In this document: one piece after another, positions 1 through 8,991 of the stretch | Position numbering within the stretch: the first letter of the stretch is position 1 | Layout: the number at the start of each line of letters is the position of its first letter | From: Chrysochromulina tobinii | Taxonomy: Eukaryota; Haptophyta; Prymnesiales; Chrysochromulinaceae | Length of the DNA: 27,306 bases | Assembly: GCA_001275005.1 (NCBI GenBank) | Contig: JWZX01002708.1 | Location: 1-27,306, forward strand | Direction: 5' to 3' | Made by a program: the position numbers and the translations under genes | Notes under the pieces: generated by a model | What the model was told of the DNA's origin: nothing | Database searches by the model: none | What the model saw: only the letters and a program-made list of their open reading frames with translations

Positions 1-23
1 GCCTATTCGTCGAGCATGGAGCT

Positions 24-770
24 GTGCGCATCGGAAGGTACACCATGATCGACGACTTTGACGCCATCGACTTCATCCAAAAGTCACTACCCGACGTCAA
101 GCGCACGCTCGCCAACGCGTGCCCTCCCACCCCCAAGCGCGTTACCGCGTACAATCTCACGACCGCAGCAAAGACGTCGCCTCACAAGAAGGTCGATGCC
201 AAGGACGCCGCAACCAAGATGCCAACCGCCGTCGTTGACCAGAATGCTGTCGACGAGGAAGATTCCTCGCTACTCGCGTCTCTTGTCATGGTTTTCGGCG
301 GGCATCGCAACGGCCGCAACGCCGCGGTTGACGCCGCAGGCAGCGGACGCAAGTACATCGATCTCATGCTCGAGCGCGCCAAGAAGGCCGAGTGGCCGAC
401 GCGTCCGACCGCGCCGTCGTCATGGCCTCCTACCTCAAGCTCATCCAAAAAGGCATCGAAGGCGAGATCACGCCAGAGAAACTCGCCGACTTCCACGAGG
501 CCTACGAGATCGCGGAGAGCCACATCGACGCGAAGCTGCGCCAGCCCGTGGAAGCCAAAGTCGAAATGATCACGCGAATTGCCCTCTCCGACCCGTCCAT
601 CCGCCAGCTGTACCTCCGAGCAAGCCGCCAAAGAGGCGACCAACTCGACCGCGCAAGCCAAGAAGGAAACCGCACCGCTCGAGGCACGCGTGTTCGAGTG
701 CGACGGACTCGACGAAACCAGCCTGGCCGCCGCTCCTCGGCACCGTCTTCCCGGACACATCGGTGCATAA
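24..770 (+). pseudogene. Decayed protein-coding gene of unknown family
   Basis: The reading frame from about 24 (first ATG at 45, MIDDFDAIDF) runs as plausible protein to about 390. The plausible protein then continues in another frame through 392-615 (LIQKGIEGEITPEKLADF, MITRIALSDPSIRQLYL) and shifts again near 615 into EQAAKEATNSTAQAKKE, ending at a stop at 768-770. Two frame changes in under 400 bases with no room for introns indicate a broken copy, unless there are sequence errors. Its central 187 bp recurs inverted at 1344-1530. I do not recognise the family; the chain looks helical and charged. A decayed transposon gag-like gene is possible but unsupported. Confidence 0.45.
429..615 (+). 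repeat. Left arm of 187-bp inverted repeat
   Basis: This arm matches the reverse complement of 1344-1530 over its full length without gaps. I count 7 differences, about 96% identity. Several differences are synonymous in the shared frame (ATC/ATT, GGC/GGT, ACG/ACA); the amino acid changes are V to T and S to A. Confidence 0.9.
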
Positions 771-1063
771 GGGGGGCCCGACGGGACCGGTACCGAGTCC
801 GAAGCAAGAGGTGGAACGGGCGGGACCGGAGGTGGACCTTAACGATTTCTTCACCTATTCGCGCGACCTACCGGTACCAGACGACCTTCCAAATTCGGGC
901 GGATTTGTCTCACGATGCAAAATTCTCCTCGCTGCATCCAAGGAATCGTGACGAATCCCCGAATCTTGCCCCTATTTGGAAAGGAGGCGCACGCCATTCG
1001 CAAGCTCAACAAATTTTGCAATTGGCCGAACAGCCCACCGTGGATGTTTGCGACTCTCGCCCG

Positions 1064-1534
1064 TCACCTTGCAACTCTTACCCATTTCCGCCGCCGCCAA
1101 ATCCTTCGCCAACGCCCTTCCTGCTCACCGCTCTCGTCGCAAACCCCAGCGAGCTGTGCGACGCGAGCCTCGAGCTCGGCGACGCGTGTGTCTTCTGCGG
1201 CCCGCGTTGCGGCGAGGGCGGCGCCGACCGAGCCGTTGTTGATCGTGTCGAGTTCGGCGATGCGAACATTGGTCTTGAGGATCGCGTCGACGTACTCGAT
1301 CGCCTGTGCCATGGTGGTCGGCGCCTTGGCTTTGATGTCGAGTAGGTACAGCTGGCGGATGGCCGGGTCGGAGAGGGCAATTCGTGTGATCATTTCGACT
1401 TTGGCTTCGGTGGGCTGGCGCAGCTTCGCGTCGATGTGGCTCTCCGCGATCTCGTAGGCCTCGTGGAAGTCGGCGAGTTTCTCTGGCGTGATCTCACCTT
1501 CAATGCCTTTTTGGATGAGCTTGAGGTAGGCTAT
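1064..1534 (-). pseudogene. 5'-truncated inverted copy of the 24-770 gene
   Basis: The minus strand encodes the same stretch as 429-615 (YLKLIQKGIEGEITPEKL, then MITRIALSDPAIRQLYL). After LYL it continues in one frame with a helical, probably coiled-coil segment (AQAIEYVDAILKTNVRIAEL, RVAELEARVAQLAG) and stops at 1064-1066. No start codon or conserved N-terminal part is seen upstream of 1534, so this copy is cut at its 5' end. The two copies differ after LYL, so neither is a simple mirror of the other. Family unknown. Confidence 0.45.
1344..1530 (-). repeat. Right arm of 187-bp inverted repeat
   Basis: Inverted partner of 429-615. The arms are separated by about 730 bases, so a transcript spanning both could fold into a long double-stranded stem. 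Confidence 0.9.
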
Positions 1535-1577
1535 AGAGCACCCCCGTCACTTCCCAAGAGGCCGTCGACTACCCGGG

Positions 1578-1768
1578 AGGCAAACAACAGACAATCAACA
1601 TACGAATGAAGGAATGTCTAAATGTCTATGTAGCGAATGTGCTCCGGAAGCCAGCAGGGGAGGACGGGAGTCGATGGAGATGGCGGAGGGGGAGCCGACT
1701 AGAGTTGACTTGAACTTGAACTTGACTTGTCTTGGAATCTTCACATTCGCAGATATTGAGATAACTTG
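1578..1768. repeat. Dispersed repeat, copy A
   Basis: Starts AGGCAAACAACAGACAATCA and ends after a tract of ACTTG/AACTTG units (1703-1734) followed by TTCACATTCGCAGATA. It matches copy B at 2880-3047 almost perfectly. Copy A carries an extra 16 bases near 1608 and 8 extra bases near 1754, and I see one substitution (GGAGCCGAC against GGAGCGGAC). Confidence 0.9.
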
Positions 1769-2617
1769 ATCCCGAGCCTTCTACCCGGAGTTCGCCAAGT
1801 ACGACGCGTAACCACACGATCAGTACCCTCTGCTAATTGCGGGACGAAACTATTCATACAAATTAATTAAATCCTGCATAGGACCTTCCTAAAGTGCGCC
1901 CAACTATTAAAGGGACGAAACTGTTTCTCCTACGTTTCTCCGCCTCTGCAGTCTGCACGTCTGCAGATTCCCAAGTATGGAAATTAAAGTCCCCGTCAGC
2001 CCGTCTCCTCGAGCCAAAAAGGCATGGAAGCCCTCGCGCCGCGTTCCGAGATACCACATATGGTGTGGAAGGCGGTTGCACATCTCGAGCGCAGGAGTCG
2101 CGGCATGGAAAGGATGTGGCTATTCCATGAGGATATCGAGCTCTTCCAGACTTCCACCGCGCAGCGCGCACCCTTGTCCCTTCCTCGGCCTCACGCTCGC
2201 GCCCGCTCACGACACCTCCGTTTCGGACATCTGGGCGCGCCGCAACGACGCAGCCTTGGACGCAGCACAACCAGCGTACAACACGCGGCCGACTGCTCCC
2301 GGGAAAGCAGCGTCCTCAAACTCGCCGGCCCCTACATGTATACCCCTACATGTAGAACCGGTACCAGAATGTGTCCCGTGTGTGTCCCGTGTGAACGTTA
2401 ACACGACAGACGCGACAACCGGTGCTACGGCACTGTTACTGCCCGCTCCGTGTGTGTCCCGTGTGTGTCCCGGCTCCCCCCGGTGTCTTTTTAAACACGC
2501 GTAACTACAGTGTAACTACTGAACATGTGGTCTGACTTGCCATCAGCGCGCTCATGGCTGCGGTCGAGGTGAAGTCTGAAGAAGAGGGTGAGGTCTGCGC
2601 GCGCGCGCGATCAGTCT
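1769..2617. other. Intergenic, no recognised gene
   Basis: No frame here resembles a known protein. Short local repeats are visible: GGGACGAAACT at about 1849 and 1911, a doubled CCCCTACATGTA near 2330-2354, and several GTGTGTCCC units near 2370-2390 and 2447-2471. A run of alternating GC lies at 2597-2609. Confidence 0.6.
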
Positions 2618-2684
2618 GAAGCACGCGCGAGCACCCTTGGCCGGCTTTGCCGGTTTGTCGGAGCCGCAAGAGGGCGCTGGGCAA
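2618..2684. repeat. Dispersed repeat with unoccupied insertion site
   Basis: GAAGCACGCGCG-AGCACCC, GGCCGGCTTTGCCGG and GTCGGAGCCG match 8992-9134 in the same order. Here GGAGCCGCAAG (2660-2670) runs straight into AGGGCGC. In the other copy a 66-base insertion splits this point. Weaker similarity continues to about 2735 (GTTTGTTCACA). Confidence 0.8.
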
Positions 2685-2824
2685 AGGAACAGCAGCGACG
2701 GTTTCTTACGTTGATTTCCGAAAGTTTGTTCACACTAGGGGATTCACACTTTTCTACCTTTCCTCTAAGACCTCGCCAGTCGGGTGCTTCTTGTGGAGTG
2801 TATCAACCTTGAGCGCGAGCTGCG

Positions 2825-3047
2825 AACTCAAGTCAAGTCCTTGGTCAAGTCTACACAGAAACAAGCAAACAACCAAGGCAGGCAAACAACAGACAATCAA
2901 CATACGAATGTCTATGTAGCGAATGTGCTCCGGAAGCCAGCAGGGGAGGACGGGAGTCGATGGAGATGGCGGAGGGGGAGCGGACTAGAGTTGACTTGAA
3001 CTTGAACTTGACTTGTCTTGGAATCTTCACATTCGCAGATAACTTGT
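2825..3047. repeat. Dispersed repeat, copy B, with inverted CAAGT/ACTTG ends
   Basis: The part from 2880 matches copy A at 1578. Copy B has an additional left part with CAAGTCAAGT and GGTCAAGTCT (2825-2852), which is the reverse complement in style of its right-hand TTGACTTGAACTTG tract (2989-3020). It therefore looks like a roughly 200-bp element with inverted terminal tracts. The core AACAACAGACAA is shared with the 66-bp insert at 9044-9109. Confidence 0.75.
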
Positions 3048-3103
3048 TGGATAGCTACCATTGAGAGGCAGAAAACGCCTTGCTGATTCGCTTGCGCCGC
3101 GGC

Positions 3104-3415
3104 ATGGCGAGCTCGCCGGCGGGGTTGCGCGCACGCCCGAAGTCGTTCTCCGAGAAGTTTTGCAGCTGCATCTTGCCGCTCCTCAAAGGGGCGAGCTCCT
3201 TCTCTCGCTTTGAGGACGACGAGCCCTCGCATGAGTTCAAGGAGCGCATGGCGCGCGCCTCGAATGCGATGAAAGTCAGTGAGGAGACGAAAAGCCGGAT
3301 GGATGATGAGAAGAGGAAGGCCGTTGAGGTCGTCCCCGTGCCTTTGCACCCGTCGGAGCGCTCGTCAGCAAAGTCCTACGACACTGCCAGCAAGCTCGCC
3401 GCGCTGCAAAAGTGA
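3104..3415 (+). CDS. Hypothetical small charged protein
   Basis: An ATG at 3104 opens a 103-residue frame with coding-like GC-rich third positions. The second half is rich in charged residues (FEDDEPSHEFKERMARASNA, then SEETKSRMDDEKRKAVEVV). The frame ends at TGA 3413-3415, but the same bases read CAAAA|GTGAGT, a strong 5' splice site. The apparent stop may therefore lie in an intron and the protein may continue downstream. I do not recognise the family. A short open frame on the opposite strand also looks protein-like, so strand assignment is tentative. Confidence 0.4.
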   Translation: MASSPAGLRARPKSFSEKFCSCILPLLKGASSFSRFEDDEPSHEFKERMARASNAMKVSEETKSRMDDEKRKAVEVVPVPLHPSERSSAKSYDTASKLAALQK

Positions 3416-3726
3416 GTGGCCAGCCACGGACCTTGCATGTGCTGGTACCTTCATGATCGTGGCGTCGCTGCATGTTCTCTCTGTGCATGTAATGCTTTCA
3501 GCATCGTGCCGTAATGCCGTCATGTGTGTGAGCTCGCAGCTGCAGCCGTAGTCGTCAGCACAGACGGTCTCTCGGTCCACGGTCGGGACCTACCTGGGTC
3601 GTCGAGCCGGTCCCTCCGTGGAGGGAGCGGGTGTCATACTTAGGTGTCATAGTAAGGAGCTCTCAGGAAAGTGTTGGTTTAGTAAGTTCTTGGTTCCTTA
3701 TCCAAGAGCTCCCAAATGCGCTCTTT
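3416..3726. other. Intergenic or intronic, no gene recognised
   Basis: Convergent interval between a plus-strand frame and the RRM gene. It contains a small hairpin CCCTCCGTGGAGGG, a doubled GTGTCATA near 3630-3650, and GGAGCTCT/AGAGCTCC at about 3657 and 3704. Nothing else recognised. Confidence 0.5.
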
Positions 3727-4263
3727 TTACCAGCTCAAGAGAATTAATGTCAATTGGAAGAAGAGAGTAAGTCCGAGGAAGCTCACGAGCGAGTCGCCGA
3801 GGAAGGAGCTGGGCATGTGGCGCGCGGCCATGGCGGTATGCGATATTGGCACCGCCGGCTGCTCGGCAGCCGTGTGGCGCGAGGACGGCGCCTTGCTGCT
3901 CGCGACCCGGCTCGGCTCTGGCGTTTTTGAAAGGGTCGCTTTCGGAGAAGCCTGAGCGGCGCGGAGCGGTGTGTGCTCTCCGGGTCTTCGAGACGACCAC
4001 GATTCTTCGATACTTTCGGGCAGAGAGTCGATGACTTTCACGCATATCGGGACGCCGTTGAAGCGGGAGCCATCAAACATGAGAGCTGAAGCAGTCGCGT
4101 CCGCTCTCTCAAACTCCACGAACGCGCATCCTGTGCTGCACACGATGGCCACGCGGCTGATCTTGCCGTGGAAGATGAAGAGGTCCACGAGCTTGGTCTC
4201 GATGATAGCACGGTGCGCCTCCGACTCGATCGTCACCGGCGAAATGCTGATCGTGCGAGACAT
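3727..4263 (-). CDS. RRM-domain RNA-binding protein, Vip1/BPA1-like
   Basis: ATG at 4263 gives 178 residues. Residues 3-80 form one RNA recognition motif, with RNP2-like TISISPV near the start and RNP1-like GCAFVEFE at 45-52. The fold ends with ALMFDGSRFNGVPICVKV, the pattern seen in plant BPA1 and fungal Vip1-type RRMs. Residues 85-150 are Ser/Pro/Ala-rich and probably disordered. The last 25 residues are strongly hydrophobic (SFLGLTLFFQLTLILL), like a tail anchor. An unspliced intron giving an artificial tail is the main alternative. Its RNA target cannot be inferred. Confidence 0.75.
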   Translation of the reverse strand: MSRTISISPVTIESEAHRAIIETKLVDLFIFHGKISRVAIVCSTGCAFVEFERADATASALMFDGSRFNGVPICVKVIDSLPESIEESWSSRRPGEHTPLRAAQASPKATLSKTPEPSRVASSKAPSSRHTAAEQPAVPISHTAMAARHMPSSFLGDSLVSFLGLTLFFQLTLILLSW

Positions 4264-4664
4264 TGAAAAATGTATTTTCTCTGCTGCTGTGAAACATAAC
4301 CTGGCTGTGAACACACAGCGCACTCCCGGAGGTGTGCCCGCAGGTTTCCGCGAAAAGGTCAGCTCAGAACGATGCTCATGCTGCATCTTCGTTACAGCTG
4401 CCTCGTCGCGGGACTCGACTACTCGAGGTTTCAATTCTTCGGTTTCGATTCATTCCGCAATAATGCGGTACCTAACTGTTTCTCACACCGTCCCCGAGCT
4501 CGCTGTGGTGTGGTACAACGAGCCGGCACACAGACTGTTCGAACCTATCAACGGCCCGCCGTATGGGCACGGCAGCTTGGCTGCACTGGTTAGGGCCTAC
4601 CCAGTGCCATGGCAATTCGAGATCGGAGGATGGAGATCGGAGAGGACGCCGCTGCTACAGTACA
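4264..4664. other. Intergenic region between two minus-strand genes
   Basis: Upstream region of the RRM gene and downstream region of the MRS2-like gene. A plus-strand frame from the ATG near 4462 is open for almost 100 codons but overlaps the transporter's C-terminus and resembles nothing I know. No clear core promoter seen. Confidence 0.4.
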
Positions 4665-7133
4665 TTAGTTCGCCTGACTCATTCTGCGCCGCCACATTGC
4701 CTGCAGCCTTTGGGCAGCTTCCTCCTCGACCTCCGTGGCAGATTCAGGCTTGAACATCACGCGCATCTCGGTGCCACGGCTTGGTGGCTCAAATAACGGA
4801 TGGAGCTGAAGAGGCTCTTGTGCGGGCCACGGGCGAAACCTGGAGAGAGTCGGCGGGAAGAGGCGAAGCGTTCGGCATCGGCACGAGCTCACCAAGTAGA
4901 GCGCCCAATTCGTGATTGAGCGGTCGAAGCGGTACAGAGTGCATAAGAAGAGGATGATCACGCAGATCACGCTCACGGCGATCGCGATCGTGGTGACGTA
5001 AAAGTTCCTGCCGCCGTCCTCGGGGTCCTCGGTGAAGATGTCCATGGCCGGCGAGATGTTCATCCCGAAGACGCCGGAGATGACGGCACCAAGGGCGAGC
5101 CCCGTCGTCGAGGCCGAGGTGTACACATCGAAGCGGAGGAGCCGGTTGCGCGTCCTATGCCGCGATGGAGGAGCGCCGCTCTCAGAGTCACTCAGCGGCA
5201 CTCAGTGGCATTCAGTGGCAATCTATGGCACTCAGAGCCATTCAGTGGCACTCCGTGGCGACCATGGGCAATCATTGACACCAGAGCCACTCAATGGCAC
5301 TCCGTGGCAATCAGTGGCAACCATTAACAATCAGGACACTCATTTGTAATCAGTAGCCATCAGTGACGATCAGTGGCAATCACCTATGCTCGCGATGGAG
5401 GAGCGCCGAGTGGCCGTGCTCAATGTGGAGCTCGGCGAGCTCGAGCTGCGCGCAGATGATGCCAAGCTCGTGAAGGTGAGATTCGAGGATTGCCTCGAGC
5501 TCACAAACGTCTGACTTCTCGTTCTCGTGGGCGAGCACGACCATGATCGCCTGGATGTCGACCTCGAGCACCGTCTTGAGCATCTCCTCGACCGCCTCCG
5601 CCAGGACCTTCTCCCGCTGTACGACGAAGTTGCCCTGCTGCACCCCCTCTCTCATCCGTTCGGTCGCCGCGTCATCCATCAGGTCGGGATTTCGCACCAC
5701 CTCCGTGACAAGAGCCTCGGAGTCGCGCAGGGCCTTTTCGGCGCGAGCGGAGAGCTGAACGCAGATCTCACCCAAGATGGCGTCCAGGGCGTTGAACCCA
5801 AACATGACATCGTCGCCGTTGACGTTCCCCACGCCGCCGTCGGCGGCGCTAAGCATGCGAGTCATTTCCCGCGACGCTTCAAGCCTACGAAGCATCTGTA
5901 CGGTCCGGCTACTGGCGGACGCGTCTGTCGTCGGGAAGAAGAACGCCCTTGAGTGGAGGATGATGGCGGACACGTTGAGCTCGTGAACCGCGCACACCTG
6001 CGTCATCAGAGGGTCATCATCTGGTCATCATGTGGTCATCAGAGGGGGCTCACAGGGGCCATCCAAGAGATGTTTAGCTTGTGGACGGTGCACACCACGG
6101 CCGAGTTGCGAACCACGAGCAAGGGCTTGGTCTTCGTCGAGTGCCGTCCACCCTCCACTTTTCGACCGTCCACCGACCGTCTGATGGTGGTGCTGCGAAC
6201 CTCCGCGTCCGTGAACTTGCGCGTGAAGTGAGGGTCTAGCATACGCAAGTCACGCGCGGTGACAGGGGACAGCCCATTGACGAAGGCCGCAAGCTCTGAT
6301 TGGTCAGCCCTGCTGGTGTGCCGAGCTACGGCGCTCCCAAACCACTCGATCAGATCCTTAATTGGCAGCGTGTGGAACGCGTAGCCCCTCTCCCGCCACT
6401 CATACAGTCTAGTCTTTCGACGGAAGTTCAAATTGCCTTCCTGATGCATGGTGCTCATCATACGGCCCTTTGCGAGGAGCTCATCATCGTTCGTCGCTTG
6501 GCGGGGGGTGATGGGGACGACCTCCGCCGCGGACTTCGCGACCTTCCACTGCTTCGGTGGGCGTGCCGGGGCGGTTACCGGGGTGGCATCCCGCGTGTCA
6601 TCGGGGGTATCCGTCGAGCTGGTTCCCCTCTCTGTGTCCATTGGGGTCTCTATCGGCTTCTCAGGCTGCTGTCTGTCAGCATCGTTGAGGAGCAAGCGCA
6701 TGGAACCCATTCGTCCCCTTCGATCCAGGTGACCCGGGCTGAGCTGCCGAGTGAGAGGTACTGGCCCTCTGGGTGAGACGCTTTTCTGGCCTGGCTGATG
6801 GAGAGGTTTGGGTGTTTTGATGGAATTCCCACGAGTCGGACCTGCTGGCCTGCTGTCTGAATTCGCTTGCCCGAAGAGGTGCTCTTCAAGCAGATAGCGT
6901 GGCCCGACTCGAATGCTCGCCCGCAGCGCTGGCCACGTCTTTCGCAAAAGAGAGACCGTCGTGACATCCTCCTGGGCAAGCATCTCCCTTACGCGGCCGA
7001 GCACATCGTCTTTGAGCCCTGCCTCCTCCAGAAACTCAGACAGAGGCCCGTCCGGGGGCGGAGTGCCCGGTGGCGACAAAACGCCGCCGTTGGCCGCCGT
7101 CGCTCCCGTGGTAGGATGCCAGGGGAAGAACAT
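4665..7133 (-). CDS. MRS2: CorA/MRS2-family magnesium transporter, three exons
   Basis: Exons are 7133-6096, 5997-5384 and 5154-4665 (minus strand). Joining them gives one frame of 713 residues, with both introns GT-AG. MRS2/CorA proteins form pentameric Mg2+ channels in organelle or plasma membranes. The core features are ARDLRMLDP before intron 1, a long helical domain (FGFNALDAILGEICVQLSAR, LEAILESHLHELG), RNRLLRFDVYTSAS, the signature GMN at about 581-583 ending TM1, and TM2 at about 602-627. Unusual features are a ~290-residue N-terminal extension with a possible SAM-like helical segment (residues 30-85) followed by Pro/Ser-rich sequence, and a C-terminal tail with an IQ-like stretch (QRLQAMWRRRM). 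The ATG at 7133 was chosen because the upstream frame lacks another ATG. Target membrane is unclear. Confidence 0.88.
5155..5383 (-). repeat. MRS2 intron 2: ~10-bp tandem repeats with duplicated flanks
   Basis: Sense-strand boundaries are CATAG|GTGATTG and GGCATAG|GACGCG. The interior is almost entirely degenerate ~10-base units such as TTGCCACTGA and CACTGATGGC. The last ~24 bases of the upstream exon (CGGCGCTCCTCCATCGCG then AGCATAG) recur at the 3' end of the intron, lacking one A. In plus coordinates the two copies are 5383-5408 and 5154-5178. Confidence 0.88.
5998..6095 (-). repeat. MRS2 intron 1: TGATGACC minisatellite
   Basis: The 98-base GT-AG intron (sense GCCGTG|GTGTGC ... GACGCAG|GTGTGC) restores the MRS2 frame in phase 0. 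Its first 29 bases resemble the first 29 bases of the next exon (22 identical by my count), and both would encode VC-V-H-LN-S. The rest contains four TGATGACC-type units on the sense strand. Confidence 0.85.
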
Positions 7134-7672
7134 TCTTGATCTGCGTGCGAGTGCATGGCCGCGGCCACCAGTGAGAGAAGGGGCTTCAAGAGAGTTGGTC
7201 TGAGCGCGATAGGGGCTGGGCCAGCGCGCGTACCTAGGTGAAGCCGCTCTGCCGCGCCTGACGGTGTGTGGCCGGGACGCGGTCTTTCGCGACACTTCCA
7301 GATTCGACGTTCGTTGCGACGTTTTTTTTCGCGCACACGCACGCAATCAGTGTTTCTCAGGTTGTACGGTACGACTATGCCGCAGCAGGTCAAACACCAG
7401 TTTCAGAGTACATGTACAATCCTAGGATCCTACAATGTATTCTCGCGTTTCGGGGGGGCGGCTGATGGTGATGTGTGCCGTGGAAGATAATTTGCATACT
7501 ATTGTACATGTATTTGGCTTGATATACGCCGAACCGGAAGGGTCGCCACAAAATTGGAATTGGAATCCCGACATGCATTTCAGTTTCACGTACCCACCGC
7601 CTACTTTCGCTTCGACTCCGCCTTGTGAGAAGCTCGCACAAACGCACGTTCATCGCTTCATCCCATCCAGCC
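7134..7672. promoter_or_regulatory. Intergenic region between divergent genes
   Basis: 539 bases separate the MRS2-like start (minus) from the next plus-strand ATG. A T-run lies at 7322-7329. No TATA box or other element could be identified with confidence, and the region may include an untranslated exon of either gene. Confidence 0.35.
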
Positions 7673-8641
7673 ATGCTCTCTTCTATCCTCTCAAATCGCG
7701 GGACCCACATGACGCCGCGCCGCTCCTGGACGGCTCGACCGTATCAGGCGACTGACGCCACTGACGTACATTTGCGCCAGGCTGCACCATCACGGAGCAT
7801 GGCTCGCCCTGCGGGAGTGCCATCGCAGACCTGTTCAGGTGATTCAGTCGACAGTATTCTCGCAAGAGATGGACTCAGGGAGTGGAACCCGCACAACGCG
7901 GAGACGTATCACAGGAAGGGACCACAGCCAGAAGTCAGACAACCGTGTGTGCGACCCAAGCGTCCACAGCTGCTCGGTGAGGATGAGACGCCCACAGTGC
8001 ATAGCACCACCGCGATGCACTCGTATCCCGATCCCAAATCGGTCCCGGGGTACTCACCACGAGTGGTACGCAATCCAGGTGCCTCAAATCTGTCGTCGCA
8101 GCCGTCGCATGAGCTCTTTGCGCGGCGCAACGATCGCGAGACCAAGGCGCTCTCCCAAACCGCCGACGACTTCCAGCCGGTGCTGCGCTCAGCATACGTA
8201 TCGCGCAAGGTACCGCCACTCGCGGGGAATCTGTTTCCGACCGACGCGAACGAGCCGCCGCCGCCGTCCATGAGCGTCACCGGAGAACACTACCCTTGGT
8301 ACGTCCATGGATCGTACCAGTCTCCTCGGCTTCGCAAGCTCGAGCTCGGCTGGAAGGGTGGAAGGCCAAAGGAGGACACGCCCAGGCTGTTGACGCACGA
8401 CATCGATCTGGTCGAGCACGGTTTCCCAACGCACCACAAGGGCTTTGGTGTCCTCACGATGCTGCTGCAGGCCGACCTCGGCGAGGGCGCGCCCCAAACA
8501 GGTATGGCGCGACGGCCGGCTGGATTCTCGCCGCGCGGAGGCTACGTGACCGAGTCCGCGCAGCGTTTCGGATGGAAGGTCGGCGAGCATGTGTCGCCTC
8601 GAAAGCCGCCGCCGGGCGTCGGAATGGGTCTCATCTCTTGA
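7673..8641 (+). CDS. Hypothetical basic, proline-rich protein
   Basis: Uninterrupted frame of 322 residues from the ATG at 7673 to TGA at 8639-8641. It is rich in Pro, Arg, Ser and His, with no signal peptide or membrane span. Short spaced motifs recur (SPRVVRNPG, SPRLRKLELGWKGGRP, SPRGGYVTESAQRFGWK, SPRKPPPG), alternating with aromatic-glycine stretches such as HYPWYVHGSYQ. This resembles the style of extended structural proteins of flagella or the cytoskeleton, but that is only an impression. Coding-like codon use and length support a real gene. Family not recognised. Confidence 0.6.
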   Translation: MLSSILSNRGTHMTPRRSWTARPYQATDATDVHLRQAAPSRSMARPAGVPSQTCSGDSVDSILARDGLREWNPHNAETYHRKGPQPEVRQPCVRPKRPQLLGEDETPTVHSTTAMHSYPDPKSVPGYSPRVVRNPGASNLSSQPSHELFARRNDRETKALSQTADDFQPVLRSAYVSRKVPPLAGNLFPTDANEPPPPSMSVTGEHYPWYVHGSYQSPRLRKLELGWKGGRPKEDTPRLLTHDIDLVEHGFPTHHKGFGVLTMLLQADLGEGAPQTGMARRPAGFSPRGGYVTESAQRFGWKVGEHVSPRKPPPGVGMGLIS

Positions 8642-8991
8642 GGCGCACGCGCTTTCCCATGCGAAGGATGGGTGGACATGCAAAGCCATGGGTGGACAGG
8701 ACACAGCAAGGGGCGACACATGAGGGTGGAGATCACGCACACGCGCCATGGGTGCTGGAGATTAGGCGCGCGCGCGCACGCAAGGAGTGAAATGATGTAC
8801 TGTATAACCATAATGCATTACAAGTAATGCTTCAGTGTTTAGAATGGGGGACCCCATAGGGACCCCATGAAATCGATGACAAATGGTAATCCGGCCTCTA
8901 CAGTCTACTTCCCAAACAGGTGCGTACTGTCGTGTGTATTCTTGGGTCCGCTGCGCGCGCGCGCGTCGGCGCCGTCCGCCGATCCGAGTTC

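Noticed and set aside
1863-2404. Overlapping open frames on both strands
   Set aside because: No recognised motif, no consistent codon bias, and several short tandem repeats run through them.
2912-3349. Minus-strand frame across repeat copy B and the small hypothetical gene
   Set aside because: It runs through a dispersed repeat whose other copy gives a different downstream peptide. The plus-strand frame has better codon use.
3971-4753. 260-codon plus-strand open frame
   Set aside because: It is antisense to the RRM domain and the transporter tail, both of which have recognisable protein features. The middle part resembles nothing known.
5179-5382. CRISPR-like short repeats (CAGTGGCA units)
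   Set aside because: Units are degenerate, ~10 bases and without spacers. They form the interior of a spliceosomal intron in a eukaryotic gene.
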